The notes under the pieces: model-generated
Databases searched by the model: none
What the model was told of the DNA's origin: nothing
Seen by the model: only the letters and a program-made list of their open reading frames with translations
Assembly: GCA_020848905.1 (NCBI GenBank)
Contig: JADLHG010000056.1
Location: 124,001 to 188,000 of the forward strand
DNA: 64,000 nt
Direction of reading: 5' to 3'
Origin: Deltaproteobacteria bacterium
Lineage (GTDB): Bacteria; Myxococcota_A; Polyangia; GCA-2747355; JADLHG01
Made by a program: the position numbers and the translations under genes
Shown: in pieces, positions 8,326-19,300 of the stretch
How the letters are laid out: each line of letters begins with the position of its first letter
How positions within the stretch are numbered: position 1 is the first letter of the stretch

Positions 8326-10155
8326 CTACCGGCAGACATGCCGAGCGCGGGGGCCGAGGTCGCTGCAAGGACCGTCCTCCACTCTTATCGGCGGATCCGC
8401 GGCATTCACCAGGGGGGAATGCGCCGGATTGAGGGGGCCTCGCTGCCGGCGCAGGTAGGCCGCGATCTCGTCCCGGATGAGGCGAGAGGCGTGGATGCGC
8501 TTGCGGTGGGCTGGAATGGCGTCGAAGACGGCCCCTAGCCCGTCTCCCCCGGTGATCATGAAATCGCTGAGCGCGACGAGGTAGAGCTTTCCACGATCCA
8601 GGGGGCGGCCGGCCTCGTCGGTCAACGAGACGAGCTCGCTCGGCGCGCCGCAGCGCAGACGTACCTTGAGGCCCGCGGTCTGGATCAGCCCCGCGTAGGG
8701 GCGGCCCAGGTTGACCCGGTAGAGGGCGTGCAGCTCTTCCGCGGTCATCCAGGCCGTGGCCAGCCGGTTGTCGAAGGGGAAGACCTCGAAGAGGCGGGCG
8801 AAGGTGATCGGGCCGGCGGGAAGCTCCACGCGAATTCCGCCCGCGTTGACCATGCCGAAGTGTGCCCCGTGCACGCTTCTCCGCAGCACGTCGGCGAAGA
8901 AAAGCCCGAGCTCCGACGGGCCGGCGCGGTCGTGGCGAAGCGGCCGCGCGGCCTGGGCCAGGACCTCGCGCTCGCGCCCCGCGACCTTGCCACGGAAGCG
9001 CTCCACGATCTGGCGGGCTGCGGCGGCGGGGCCCGCGTGTCGCGCGAGGAGCGGGCTGCGCACGAGCGGCGCGGTCGGCGGACCGCGACGACGGAAGCCC
9101 TCGCAGTCGGCGCTGTCGGCGAAGACCTCCGGACAGACGGGCTGGGGGGGGAGGACGCGGCTCGCGGCGCGGTCCACGCCGTGACCGGGATGCACGACGA
9201 GTTCGATGCGGCCGACGGCCATGCTGCGGCTGCAGGCCTCCGTGACGAGCACCCCCCGGTGGCGTCGCCAGATGCACTGGTGCGCGTGCCCTGCGATCGC
9301 CACGTCCAGCTCGCCGGGGCCGAGCGCGTCGATGAGCTCGAAGAGTTCTCCGCCGCACGCGCCGCTTCCGTTGAAGCCGCAGGCGCCTTCGACGTGAGCC
9401 AGTAGCACCATCACCTCGGCCCCTGCCTCGCGGAGTTTGCGAGCCTCGGCGCGAAAGCGCGCGAGCAGCGGGGCAAAGCGGAGGTGACGGACGTTCTCGG
9501 GCATCGTGGTGAGGGGGGTCTGCAGGGTCGTCAGTCCGACGACGCCGATGCGCACGCCCCCCCGACGCAGAAGCATCGATGGCCTGACGTTGCGCCAGGA
9601 GACGGGGCGCCCGGCGGCGTCGAGCACGTTGGCGGTGAGGAGCGGAAAGGGGAGGCGTGCGGCGAGCGCCTTCAGCGCGCCCACCGGATCCTGTCCCGGC
9701 CCCGCCGTCACGGCGGGACCGACGGGGCCGAAGTCGAATTCGTGGTTGCCCACGACCGCGGCATCGACGCCCAGCCGCTCGTAGAGCTCGGCCACGGGCG
9801 CACCTTCGAAGGTGTTGGAAAGGAGGCTCCCCTGCATGAAGTCACCCGCGTCGAGGAGGACCGTGCCGCCCGGATTTCCGCGGCGGAGCTCGGCCACCGT
9901 CGCGGCGAGCGCCTCGGCGCCGCCGACCCGGAAGACGCGCGCGGGCTTCTCCTCGCTCAGCAGAGGCAGCGGATCGAGCTGCCCGTGGAAGTCGTTGATC
10001 GACAGGAAGGTCAGGCGAAGCGGCGGGGGGAGGCGCGGAGAGGCGCGGTCCGTGGGGGCTGGGGGTCTGCACGCCAAGAGGGCGATGGCGAGGAGGGGAG
10101 GGAAGGTGAGCCCGCGGTACGACGAGGACGGGCGCAGGAGGGTGCGCAGGGTCAT
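8326..10155 (-). CDS. 5'-nucleotidase/UshA-family lipoprotein
   Basis: A 609-residue exported metallophosphoesterase with the two-domain 5'-nucleotidase architecture. The N-terminus is a lipoprotein signal (LLAIALLAC). The catalytic domain shows the two-metal motifs in order: SINDFHGQ, DAGDFMQGS, GNHEFDFG, LAHVEG and AGHAHQ. The C-terminal substrate-specificity domain has NAGGIRVELPAG, FEVFPFDNRLAT and DFMITGGDGL. Such enzymes hydrolyse nucleotides or related phosphate esters in the periplasm or at the surface to salvage nucleosides and phosphate; the exact substrate cannot be read. The ATG at 10155 was chosen because the lipobox then falls at about residue 28; the frame stays open upstream without signal-like sequence. 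It starts 26 bp after the CARDB lipoprotein gene on the same strand, probably one operon. No strong ribosome binding site is seen. Confidence 0.9.
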   Translation of the reverse strand: MTLRTLLRPSSSYRGLTFPPLLAIALLACRPPAPTDRASPRLPPPLRLTFLSINDFHGQLDPLPLLSEEKPARVFRVGGAEALAATVAELRRGNPGGTVLLDAGDFMQGSLLSNTFEGAPVAELYERLGVDAAVVGNHEFDFGPVGPAVTAGPGQDPVGALKALAARLPFPLLTANVLDAAGRPVSWRNVRPSMLLRRGGVRIGVVGLTTLQTPLTTMPENVRHLRFAPLLARFRAEARKLREAGAEVMVLLAHVEGACGFNGSGACGGELFELIDALGPGELDVAIAGHAHQCIWRRHRGVLVTEACSRSMAVGRIELVVHPGHGVDRAASRVLPPQPVCPEVFADSADCEGFRRRGPPTAPLVRSPLLARHAGPAAAARQIVERFRGKVAGREREVLAQAARPLRHDRAGPSELGLFFADVLRRSVHGAHFGMVNAGGIRVELPAGPITFARLFEVFPFDNRLATAWMTAEELHALYRVNLGRPYAGLIQTAGLKVRLRCGAPSELVSLTDEAGRPLDRGKLYLVALSDFMITGGDGLGAVFDAIPAHRKRIHASRLIRDEIAAYLRRQRGPLNPAHSPLVNAADPPIRVEDGPCSDLGPRARHVCR

Positions 10156-10181
10156 GGCGATCGGTCGTTCGTGCAGCCGGT

Positions 10182-11861
10182 TCAGAACATACAGAAGATG
10201 ATCTGGACGCACTGGGCCTGATTCATCGCGTTCACGGCGCATTGGCGCTGCGAGGCGGACCTGCTCTGGCAGAGTGTCACGCACGCTCCGTACTGATTTG
10301 CCGGGACGAGCCGACAGGTGTTCACGAGATAACTACAGATCGACGAGCACTGCACCGTCGGTGGCGGTGGAGGAGGAGGTGGTGGTGGTGGAGGTGGTGG
10401 TGGCGGCGGCGTGAGACCCACCACGACGACGCGTGGCCCCGTCACGTTGTTGGACTCGTTCGTCTCGCTGACCGCGTTCAGCGCGTCGACCTGCGCGTAG
10501 GATCGATACGTTCCGGGCGGCGTCCCCGTGCGCGCGAGATTGCGGTTGACGCACGCGCCGCGTTGCAGCGACGGGATGCTGGTGAGCTGGTCCCCGGTGT
10601 CGCCCGCCATGGGTGGCAGCTGCCGGTCGTAGTACAGGTGGAGGTCCGAGGCGGGAGCGGTCCCGGTGCCGACGTTGCACACCTGGACCTGATAGACGAC
10701 GGCGCTCGCCCCGGCGGTCGAGGCGAAGAGGCTCGTGATGGTGAGGTCTGCGCCTTGACCCGCGCCCACCGTGACCGACTGCGGTCCGGACAGGTTATTG
10801 CCCTCGTTCGACTCCACGACGCGGTTCAGCGGGTCGACGCGGCCCCAGGAGGCATAGGTCCCGGGCGGTGTCCCGAACCGATAGAGCTGATGCGTGCTGC
10901 AGGCGCCGGGGGGGAGCGCGCCGACCGGGGCGTACTGGTCGCCCCACTGCCCATCGGGTGGCGGCGAGGACCGGTTGTAGTAGACGTGCACCTGGCTGCT
11001 CGTCGCGGGGAGCGTGCCCTGGTTGCAGACCGTGAGCCGGTAGCGGATCGTTCCGGCGTTGCCACCTCCGGGCTGCACCGTGGCGTCGAACTGCCGGATC
11101 ACGAGGTCCGGTCCCTGATTGGGACCCGAGACGAGGACCTTCACCGGACCGCCCACGTTGTTCGACTCGTTGGTCTCGGGCACGGTGTTGTCGGCGTCGG
11201 CCAGGGCCCAGGAGACGTAGGCCCCGGGGGGCGTGTTCGCGCGCTGCATCGTCACGCCGGTGCACGACCCCGGACCGAGCGGACCGACGTAGCTGTACTG
11301 GTCGCCGAACTGCTTCACGACGGGCGCCGAGCTGCGGTTGTAGTAGAGATCGACGTAGAAGCCGCGGACCGGCCCCGGGCCCAGGTTGCAGACCTTGAGC
11401 TCGTAGAGCACGGTGGTCCCGGTCGTCTGGGCGTACATGCCCATGATCGCCACGTCGCCAGGGAGCGTGCCGTCGGGGGGCCGAGAGAGATCGCGGCGCG
11501 GCGCCCCGTCGGCGAACGGACCCGCGTCGCGCGGACGCGGGCCGTCGCTCGGGCGGCTCCCGTCGTGCCGCACCAGGTAGTCCGGCCAGAGAAGGCCGTC
11601 GGGCCAGGGTCGCAGCCCGTCGGCGGGGCTCGCTCCATCGAGTCTCGGACGCGCGCCGTCGACGAATGGGCGTCCGTCTCGCGGGGGCCGCCCGTCTCCG
11701 CCGGGCCCGCTGTCTTGCTGGGTGAAGCCGTCGCTCCACGCCGTTGCGTCGCCCCCCCCGTCGGCGCCGCCGAGGGGCGCGGTGCGACCGCAGGCTACGA
11801 CCTGAGTGGCCACCAGCAATAACGCGAGGCGGGGGGACCCTGAGGACGCTGGACCGCGCAT
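10182..11861 (-). CDS. CARDB-repeat surface lipoprotein with polyproline hinge and Cys-rich tail
   Basis: A 559-residue exported protein. The ATG at 11861 follows GGAG, and a lipobox (TQVVAC) ends the signal peptide. Then comes a low-complexity Asp-Gly/Arg-Pro region of about 100 residues, then three repeats of about 105-110 residues, each with the pattern VCNxG, YYNRSS or YYDRQ, GDQ, GxC, GTPPGxY, and a closing NESNN or NEGNN. These are CARDB-type adhesion beta-sandwiches. After the third repeat a run of 17 prolines leads to a C-terminal module of about 55 residues with eight cysteines (CSSIC, NTC, CVTLC, QC and so on), probably disulfide-bonded. The architecture suggests a surface stalk displaying a small Cys-rich domain. 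Function unknown; adhesion or ligand binding is inference. The nucleotidase gene follows after 26 bp. Confidence 0.85.
   Translation of the reverse strand: MRGPASSGSPRLALLLVATQVVACGRTAPLGGADGGGDATAWSDGFTQQDSGPGGDGRPPRDGRPFVDGARPRLDGASPADGLRPWPDGLLWPDYLVRHDGSRPSDGPRPRDAGPFADGAPRRDLSRPPDGTLPGDVAIMGMYAQTTGTTVLYELKVCNLGPGPVRGFYVDLYYNRSSAPVVKQFGDQYSYVGPLGPGSCTGVTMQRANTPPGAYVSWALADADNTVPETNESNNVGGPVKVLVSGPNQGPDLVIRQFDATVQPGGGNAGTIRYRLTVCNQGTLPATSSQVHVYYNRSSPPPDGQWGDQYAPVGALPPGACSTHQLYRFGTPPGTYASWGRVDPLNRVVESNEGNNLSGPQSVTVGAGQGADLTITSLFASTAGASAVVYQVQVCNVGTGTAPASDLHLYYDRQLPPMAGDTGDQLTSIPSLQRGACVNRNLARTGTPPGTYRSYAQVDALNAVSETNESNNVTGPRVVVVGLTPPPPPPPPPPPPPPPPPTVQCSSICSYLVNTCRLVPANQYGACVTLCQSRSASQRQCAVNAMNQAQCVQIIFCMF
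10359..10409 (-). repeat. GGN trinucleotide repeat encoding 17 prolines
   Basis: Seventeen consecutive proline codons (mixed CCA, CCC, CCG, CCT on the minus strand), seen as a GGN tract on the plus strand. The codons are mixed, so it is less slippery than a pure trinucleotide repeat, but length variation between strains is plausible. Confidence 0.9.
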
Positions 11862-11993
11862 GTGGGGTGCTCCGGACGATGAGGGGAGGCGACTCGTCAT
11901 GCAGAAAACTGCGATAGGATACCACGGAGGGGTCTGCTTCACCATTTGACCCCCGTCGAAAGCGGGGCAGGCGTCGCGTGCCGGCTCAACCAT

Positions 11994-12022
11994 TTGGAGC
12001 GGCCTGCGGCCTCACGTAGAAT
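11994..12022 (+). promoter_or_regulatory. Predicted promoter giving near-leaderless start at 12030
   Basis: TTGGAG (11994-11999), 17-bp spacer, TAGAAT (12017-12022). Only seven bases separate the -10 from the ATG at 12030, so the transcript would start at or next to the start codon. No Shine-Dalgarno sequence is visible there, which fits leaderless translation. Confidence 0.4.
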
Positions 12023-12029
12023 CCATCGA

Positions 12030-13247
12030 ATGCCGTCGTTCACCTGTCGCGCGTGCGGACATGTCGCCGCCGCGGTTGCCGCGCCCCGGAGTTGCCCGCG
12101 GTGCCATCGTGCCGCCACGGAAGCCTATGGCTCCAGGGGTGCCGTGCCGCCTCCTCCACCACCTCCGCCGGGGTCCATGAGCGGGAGCGGGCAGCGCGCC
12201 GCTTCGAGGTCCAGGCTCCTGACGGGACCCCTGCCGCTGCGAGCTCTCTCGACCGAGGAAGTGGAGGACTGGGACATCCTGGGCGGGGGGCCGCCGCCGC
12301 TTCGTCCGAGCTCGACCCTCGAGCTCGACGATGGGGACGTCGCCGAGCAGCGAGAGGCTGGCTCACCGCCGCCGCCACCACCACCTCGCCGCGTCGAGGT
12401 CTCGGGCGCGGGCCCCCTGCCGCGCTCTCCGGCGGGCGAGTCGGGAGTCAGACCGCTCCCCGGGCGGGTCGCGTATCCGATCGACCACAGCGCGGAGCCC
12501 TCGGCGCCGTCGACCCTGCCGCGTGAGGTGGACGAACTCGCCGTGGCGGGAGAGCCCCCGTCGCCGCCGCGCAAGGTGCGACCGCTCACCTCGCAGACCG
12601 CCAGCCTCGATTACGCGAGGAAGGCGACGCGCACCAGACGCTGGCCGGCGGTGGCGGCCGTGATGGCGGCGCTCGCGGGGGGCGCGGGCCTCTTCTTTCT
12701 GCTGGGACACCGCGGTTCGCCCGAAGGGTCGCGGGGCGCGCTGGAGGTTCCGGACGCGCGGAGCGTTGCGGTGCACGTCGTGGACGCCCGACCGACCCCG
12801 CCGCCCGACGCGGCGCCGCCGGTGGATGGGCCGGCGCTCGGGACCGACGCGTCACCGCAGCCGAGGCCGGCCGTGCGCTCCGACGGGGGTGTTCCGGATG
12901 GAGTGATCCAGACGGCCGATGCGGCGTCCCCCGACCGCGGCGCTCCGCGTCCCCGGGCGCGGCCCGCTGCCTCCGTCTCTCCCGAGCGGGCGGCCGGCGC
13001 GCGGCGTCTGTACGAGGAGGGGCTGCAACAGCTCCTCCAGGGTCGCGCGGAGGAGGCGGTCGGGATGTTCCGAGCGGCGCTGGCGTCGGACCCGGGCCAG
13101 ACGGTGGCCTTTCGCGGTCTCGGCCTGGCGTACGAGCGGCTCGGCAAGCCGGCGGAGGCGCGCGCCGCGTACGGCCGCTACTTGCGTCGCGTCCCCCGCG
13201 CCGACGACGCGGCGGCGATCCGGCAGCGGATCGAGCGCCTGAAGTAG
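12030..13247 (+). CDS. Zinc-ribbon, proline-rich, single-TM protein with C-terminal TPRs
   Basis: A 405-residue protein. The first 28 residues hold a possible zinc ribbon, CRACGH then CPRCH. A long disordered Pro/Ser/Arg-rich region follows, including an eight-proline run. One membrane helix lies near residues 210-230 (WPAVAAVMAALAGGAGLFFLLG). After another Asp/Pro-rich linker the last 80 residues form two TPR-like helical hairpins (ARRLYEEGLQQLLQGRAEEAVGMF and the next pair). This fits an inner-membrane protein with cytoplasmic N-terminus and periplasmic TPRs. Zinc-ribbon plus TM plus TPR proteins are common in myxobacteria but rarely characterised. The start is chosen because MPSFTCRACGH begins exactly at the ribbon; there is no ribosome binding site. 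It converges on the giant TPR gene, 67 bp away. Confidence 0.75.
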   Translation: MPSFTCRACGHVAAAVAAPRSCPRCHRAATEAYGSRGAVPPPPPPPPGSMSGSGQRAASRSRLLTGPLPLRALSTEEVEDWDILGGGPPPLRPSSTLELDDGDVAEQREAGSPPPPPPPRRVEVSGAGPLPRSPAGESGVRPLPGRVAYPIDHSAEPSAPSTLPREVDELAVAGEPPSPPRKVRPLTSQTASLDYARKATRTRRWPAVAAVMAALAGGAGLFFLLGHRGSPEGSRGALEVPDARSVAVHVVDARPTPPPDAAPPVDGPALGTDASPQPRPAVRSDGGVPDGVIQTADAASPDRGAPRPRARPAASVSPERAAGARRLYEEGLQQLLQGRAEEAVGMFRAALASDPGQTVAFRGLGLAYERLGKPAEARAAYGRYLRRVPRADDAAAIRQRIERLK

Positions 13248-13314
13248 ACGGGGCCACCTTCGGCGCGCTCCGCCCTCGTCGCCATCGCCGCATCTGGGGC
13301 GCCGGGCCAGGACC

Positions 13315-16300
13315 TCAGCGGGATCTGAGTTCGTCCACCAGCTCCGCGAGCCCCGGTGCCTTCGGCCGGTCCCGCAGGACGAGCGGTGCGGCCTGCCGGA
13401 GGCGTCCGCTCTCGTCGGACTTCCGAATCAGCGACGCCACGAGGCCGACGGGCGCTCCGCGTCCGACGGTGCTCGCCAGGTCGACCAACGCGGGCTCCGT
13501 CAGCTCGGGCTCGCTCAGGGCGTGCCGCAACAAGGAGGTCGCGGTCTCCAGGTCCTGCCGCGCGAGGAGGGCCGCGGCCGCGAGGCGCACGTGCCGCAGG
13601 TCCGGCGCCCCCATCGTTCCCCCGACGGCGGCGGAGAGGTCGTCGCCCATCTGCGCGACGGAGTCCACGTCGCCGAGCTGCCAGTAGTAGTCGATCAGGC
13701 GCCAGAGCGTGGGCGCGTGCTGGGGTGCGATGTCGTAGGCCTTGAGCAAGCAGTCCACGGCCTCCTCTTCGTTGCCCAGGCGTGAGGCGAGGATGGAGGC
13801 GCGGTGGTGCAAGAGACTCGCGCGCACGAGCGGGTCGCCGGTGCGAAAGATCATCTGCTGAAGGAGTTCGGCGCTCGCGTCGTGCTCGCCGAGCTCTTCG
13901 TACGCGGTCAGCAGGAGCTGCATGGCCTTGAGGCGGCGGGAGTCCAGCACCAGCACGGCCTCCAGATATTCGCGCGCGCGGTGGCTGTCACCGGTGCGCA
14001 GGAAGAGCTCGCCGAGCTGCTCGCGGATCTCGGTCAGCTCCTCGATCTCGTCGACGGAGACGAGCCGCAACAAGCTGGAAAGCGCCTCGATTGCGGTGCG
14101 AGTGTCGTCCCGGAAGAGCGCTAGCCGCGCGCGTCCTTCGAGCGCGGGCCGCGACGACGGGTTCTCGATCACCGCCTGGGCATAGTGCGTCTCGGCGCTC
14201 CCTTCGTCTCCAATCGCCTCGCAGATCACGCCCCGCCGGAAGGAGAAGTCCTCCACCGCAGCGGCGCCCCCGAGCTGCGCCAGCCGATCGTAGGCCTCGC
14301 GGGCGCGCGGCCAGTCTTGGTGCCGGTAGGCGGCGTCGGCCCAGGTTTCGATCGTGGCGCGATGTTGCGGCGCCGCGGCGGCGGCCTCGGCGTAGGTAGC
14401 GAGCGCGTCGGTGGGACGGCGAAGGCGCTCCTCCAGCAGACGTCCGAGCGAGATCAGGAGCTCCGCGCGACCGAGGCCATCGCGCATGGTGGTGGCCTGG
14501 CTCCGCAGCGCGTCGGCCGCCCCCTCCCAGTCGCTTGCGTCGAGGAGCTCGCGGATGGCGAGCTCGCCGAGAGCCGGGATCATCGTCACACTCGTTGGGG
14601 TGGCGTTGCCGGCCGGTGCAGGCGGGTCGAGCGCCAGGTGACCGAGAGGCGCGGTGACGCGCACCGGTGTGGCGCGGCGCAGCGCCGGGGGGCCGCTCTC
14701 GATGGCCAGGTCGAGGAGTCGCGCCGCCGCGACGTGCGCCGTCTCGTCGTCTCCGCTGCTCAAGCGCCGAAAGAGGTGTCGCGCTTCGTCGGCCCACCCG
14801 GCGCTCTGGTGGTCGAGCGCGGCCCTGAGGAGCAGCTCTCGCCGCTCCTTGACCGACGTGGCACCTACCGAGAGCTCCTGGGCCAGGCGCCCGGCCTCGC
14901 CGTGGCGGCCCGCCCCTTCGAGCAGCGGCAGGAGGGCCAGTCCCGACTCGCGGTCGCCCCCGTCGTCGGCCACGGCGTCGAGCAGGGCATCGATCGCCGC
15001 GCCGGGCTCGTCGAGCTGCCGCGCGAGGACGTAGCCGAGCTCGCGCTTCAAGGAGACGCGCCGCGCAGGGTCCTCGGTCAGGCGTATCTCCGTCCGCAGC
15101 AGCGCGGCATGGCGCGGCCAGGCGCCGCGTTCGCGGCATAGCTCGCGCAGGGCGCTCAGCGCGGGGAGGTGTTCGGGCGCGCTCGCGAGCGCCAGCTCGT
15201 ACTGGGCCGCGGCGTCGTCGAGCTGGCCGAGCTGCACGTGCACCTGCGCGAGTTGCGTCAACCACGCCGCGCGCTCGGCGGGCTCGACGGTCGTCGCCAC
15301 GAGGGCCGAGAGGGACACACGAAGCTTCTCCCACGCCTCTCCCCGCACGTAGTGGGAGACCAGCGCCCTGTGCGCATGGACCATCAGCGGGTCCAGCGCG
15401 ACCGCCTGTTCGTAGCGTCCCAGGGCCTCCTCAGGCAGCCCGAGGCTCTCGAGCGCCTGTCCCGCCCGGAAGGCGCAGGCGGCCGCTTTCCGAGAGTCGC
15501 CCAGGTGGTCCGCGGCCTCCTGCAGGTGCGGCACGGCGTCGGCCAGGCGTCCTTCTAGGACGAAACACTGTCCGAGGGCGGCGTGGGCCTCGTGCAGCGT
15601 TGGGTCCAGTTCGAGTGCGTGACCGTAATCGGCGATCGCGCCCTCGGCCTGTCCGATGCGGAGCTTCACGCGAGCGCGCCGGGCGAAAAGCCGGGCGTGG
15701 TGGCTCGGGTCCACGCGAGCGAGCGATTCCTCCAGCACCGCGAGGGAGCTCTCGGCGGCGTCGCTGCGCAGGAAGAGCTCCTCGGCGCGTAAAGCCCACG
15801 GCAAGTGAGGGGTGGGTTGCTCGCGGAAGGCCGCGAGATACGCCTCGGCGGCGCCGCGGAGATCTCGGAGCCGGTGTTCGCGGAGCTGGCCGAGCTCCTC
15901 CCAGAGCGGGGGGCGCCGTGCGCTCGGGAGGGTGGTCACCCGCTGTTCCAGCACCAGGGCGAGCTCCTCGTAGGCCTGTTGCTCGCGGAGGAGGGCTACG
16001 AGACGTTCGAAGGGGCCGTTCTCGGTCGGCGCCCAGGTGCAGGCGGCGCGGAGCCAGCGCAGGCCAGGGGCGGGCTGGCTCAGATGGTCGAGATAGGCTC
16101 GTCCCAGCTGTTCGGCCAGCTCGGCCCGATGCGGGCCCTCTGCGGCGGGGCCCGCGAGGTGCGCCTCCAGGAGCTCCGCGGCGGCCGGCCACTGGGAGTG
16201 CCGCCCGAGGTGTTCGACCAGCGCGATGAGGGTCGCGCTCTCCTCGGGAGCAAGTGCCAGCGCCTGGCGCAGAGCGGCCTCGGCGCGTTCGGGCCGCCGT

Positions 16301-19300
16301 GCCTGCTCTTCGAGCGTCGCGAGCTCGAGGTACCGGGCGCGTTGCTCGGGTGGCCCGAGTCTGGCGAGCTGGCGCCAGAGAAGGTCCGCGAGCGGGCCCG
16401 GATCGCGACGCTGCCGGAGGAGGCTCTCGAGCGCGTCAGCGGCACGCGTGTCCTCGGGGCGGAGCGCGAGGATGCGCTGGTAGACCTCGATGCAGCGGGG
16501 GTGCTGCTCGGGGAGCAGGCCGAGAGCCGCGCCGGCCTGCCGCAGGTGGTTGACCGTCTCGTCGTCCGTTCCGTCGCCGGCCAGCGCGAGGTGCGCTTCG
16601 GCGACGGCGAGGTAGTCCCCCGTGCGGAGGCCGACGTCGCGGAGGACGCGAAGCGCCCTCGGATGGACCGGGGAGTGCGCGAGGGCCTCGAGGGCCCGCG
16701 CGCGGGCCTCGGGGACGCGTTCGGCGGTGAGCTCGAGCTGGGCGAGGTGGGCCGCGTGCTCCGCGCGTTCCGTCGGGTCGAGGAGCGAACCCGCCGCGCA
16801 GCGGTCGAGGAGCTGTCGCGCTTCCGGGAGTTCGGCGCGCTCCAGCGCGTGGCGGAGGAGCGGGACCAGGAGGTCCGTTCGGTCGGGGCGAAGCTGGAAG
16901 AGCCGCCGCCGGGCACCTGCTGCGTGGTCAGCTTCGTGGCCCGCCTCGTAGAGAGCGACGAGCTCCTCGAGGAGCGCCGGCTGCGCCTCCGGGGGGCCGT
17001 GGTCGAACGCGCCTTCCAGAAGGGCCGCGAGTCCTCTGCGCTCGCCCGTGCGACGCAGGGCCTCACCGACAGCCGCCGTGACCTCCGCCGAGGTCGGGCG
17101 CGCGTCCACGGCTTGTCGGAGCGCGTGACGGCACCGGTCGTCGGCGCCGGCGGCCTCGAAGGCTTCCGCCTGTCGGAGCCATGCGCGCGCGGCCTCGTCG
17201 GCGGCGCCTCGTGCGAGGGCGAGGGCCGCGAGCTCGCCGTGCAGCTCGGCTGCCTTGGCGCTGTCCCCGAGGGTTCGAAGGAGCTCGGCGAGGTGCGAGG
17301 TGGTCTCGCTGGACGGAGCTATCAGACGCAGCCGCTCGTAGGCGTCGATTGCGACCTCGGTTCGATCGTGCGTCTCGGCCAGTGCGGCCAGTCGAACGAG
17401 CTCGCCCTCCCGGGCCAGGCCCGCGTGGGCGAGCGCCTGAAGGCTGCTCAGCGTCTCCTCGGGCTCGCCGATCGCCACGAGCTGTCGCAACGCTTCGGCC
17501 CACGTCTCGCCCCCGCCGAGCTCGCGGGCGGCGTCGAGGAACGCGCTGCGCGCCCCGTCGAGGTCCGCCAGGCGGTCGCGGAGGATCGTCGCACGCTGTA
17601 GCGAGAGCTGGCCCCGGAGGGTCGTGGCGTCCAGGGGCTCCAGGTCGTGAAGACGAGCAAGACAGTCCACCGCGTCGGCGTAGAGACCCGCCTCGAGAGA
17701 GAGGGCGAGGAGGCCGCGGAGGGCCGGCGCGTGACCCGAGTCGCGGGCAAGGAGCGCGCGATAGGCCGCCCGCGCGGCCGGGACATCGTCGAGAGGGCCC
17801 GCGCAGAGCTGGGCAAGTTCCAGGCGCGCGGCCGGCTCGCGCTCGGCGAGGGCTTCAAGGGAGGCGCGCAGTCCGTCGAGGTTCTCCGCCTCGCGGTAGG
17901 CCTCGATCAGGCGGTGCGAGACCAGCGGATCGTCGGGCTTGAGCCGCGCGAGTTGTTGCAGGTAGCGCCCCTGGGCGGCCGCATCGCCGCGTCGTCGTGC
18001 TAGGCCGCACGCCCGGGCGAGGGCTCGTTCGCCGTGCGCGGGGTGCTCCGCCAGCCGGGTTAACGTCTCCTCCGCTCCCTCCAGAGCCGCGAGCGTCTGC
18101 TGGAGCTCTGCCACCTCCCAGAGCCGCTGCGGGTCGTCGCTGAGTTTCTCCGCCCGGCGAGCCAGCGAGAGCGCCTCATCGCGACCGGCGGGGCGAGCCG
18201 CGAGGAGCCGTGCCGCGCGCAGGAGCGCGGCGGCGCGCACGGTTGCGGAACTGCCCACCTCTCCCTTCTGACAGAGGAGGCGCAGCAGCGCCGGCTCGTC
18301 GCCGTGTGCGTCGTACAGCTCGGCGAGCGCATCGAGCGCTTCCTCGCACGCCGGATCCTCTCGGAGCGCTCGCTCGAGCAATTCGGCAGCCTCGCGCCAC
18401 GGAGTCCCGAGCGCCAGGTGCAGCCGCGCGGCCCGGCAGAGCAGCCGCGGCCCTTGCGTGGTTCCATGGAGCCCCGGGTCGGCCGCGCATTCCTCGAGGA
18501 GGGTCAGGGCCTGCGTCGTGGCGCCGGCGTTCGCCAACGACCGGGCGAGCTCCTCGGCGCGGTCGAGGGCGGTCGGCTGCGCGGCCAGCGCCTGCCGCGC
18601 GCAGCGCAAAGCGTCGTCGGCCCGGCCGGCGCGTTCGATCCAGGTCCGCGAGGCGATGGCCAGCCACTCGGCACGCTTCGCCGGACTCGCCTGCGAGTCG
18701 GCGTGGCGCTCCTGCGCCGCCGCAAGCGCCGCGTGGTCCCCGGTGGCGTCGAGCAGCCGCCAGGTGAGCGCTCGCAGCTCGTCGGAGGAACGACGCTCCA
18801 CGGGCAGGTCCGAAAGCACGGCGAGGGCCTCGGCATGACGACGAGCCGCGGCGAGACGCTGCGCCAGGCGGACGAGTTCCTCGACGGTCGCGTCGCCATG
18901 GCGCAACGCCTCGAGCGCGTCGAGCTCCGCATCGGCCTGGAGGTCGCCCCGCAGCTCGAGGAGCGCGCGGGCCACGCGAGCTCTCGCCGCTGTGTCTCGG
19001 ACCACGATCAGAGCCTGCGTCAGCACGGCGCGGGCGTCCCCCGCGTCGGCTCGCGACTGCAGGATCTCGGCGAGGCGCCGCCACGGCCCGTCTTCGAGCG
19101 GCCGCAGTGCGACCAGCGCTCGCAGGACGAGAAGCTCCGCCTCGAGCAGCCCGATCTCGCGGGTCCCGAGCCAGAGCGAGGCGAGCTGCTCGATGGCGGA
19201 GCCGCAGCGAGAGACGGCGGTCGCGACGACGGTGAGCCCCTCGTCCGCCGCGTCGGTGCGACAGAGTGCGCGCGCCAGTCGAATCGCGAGCGCCAGCTCC

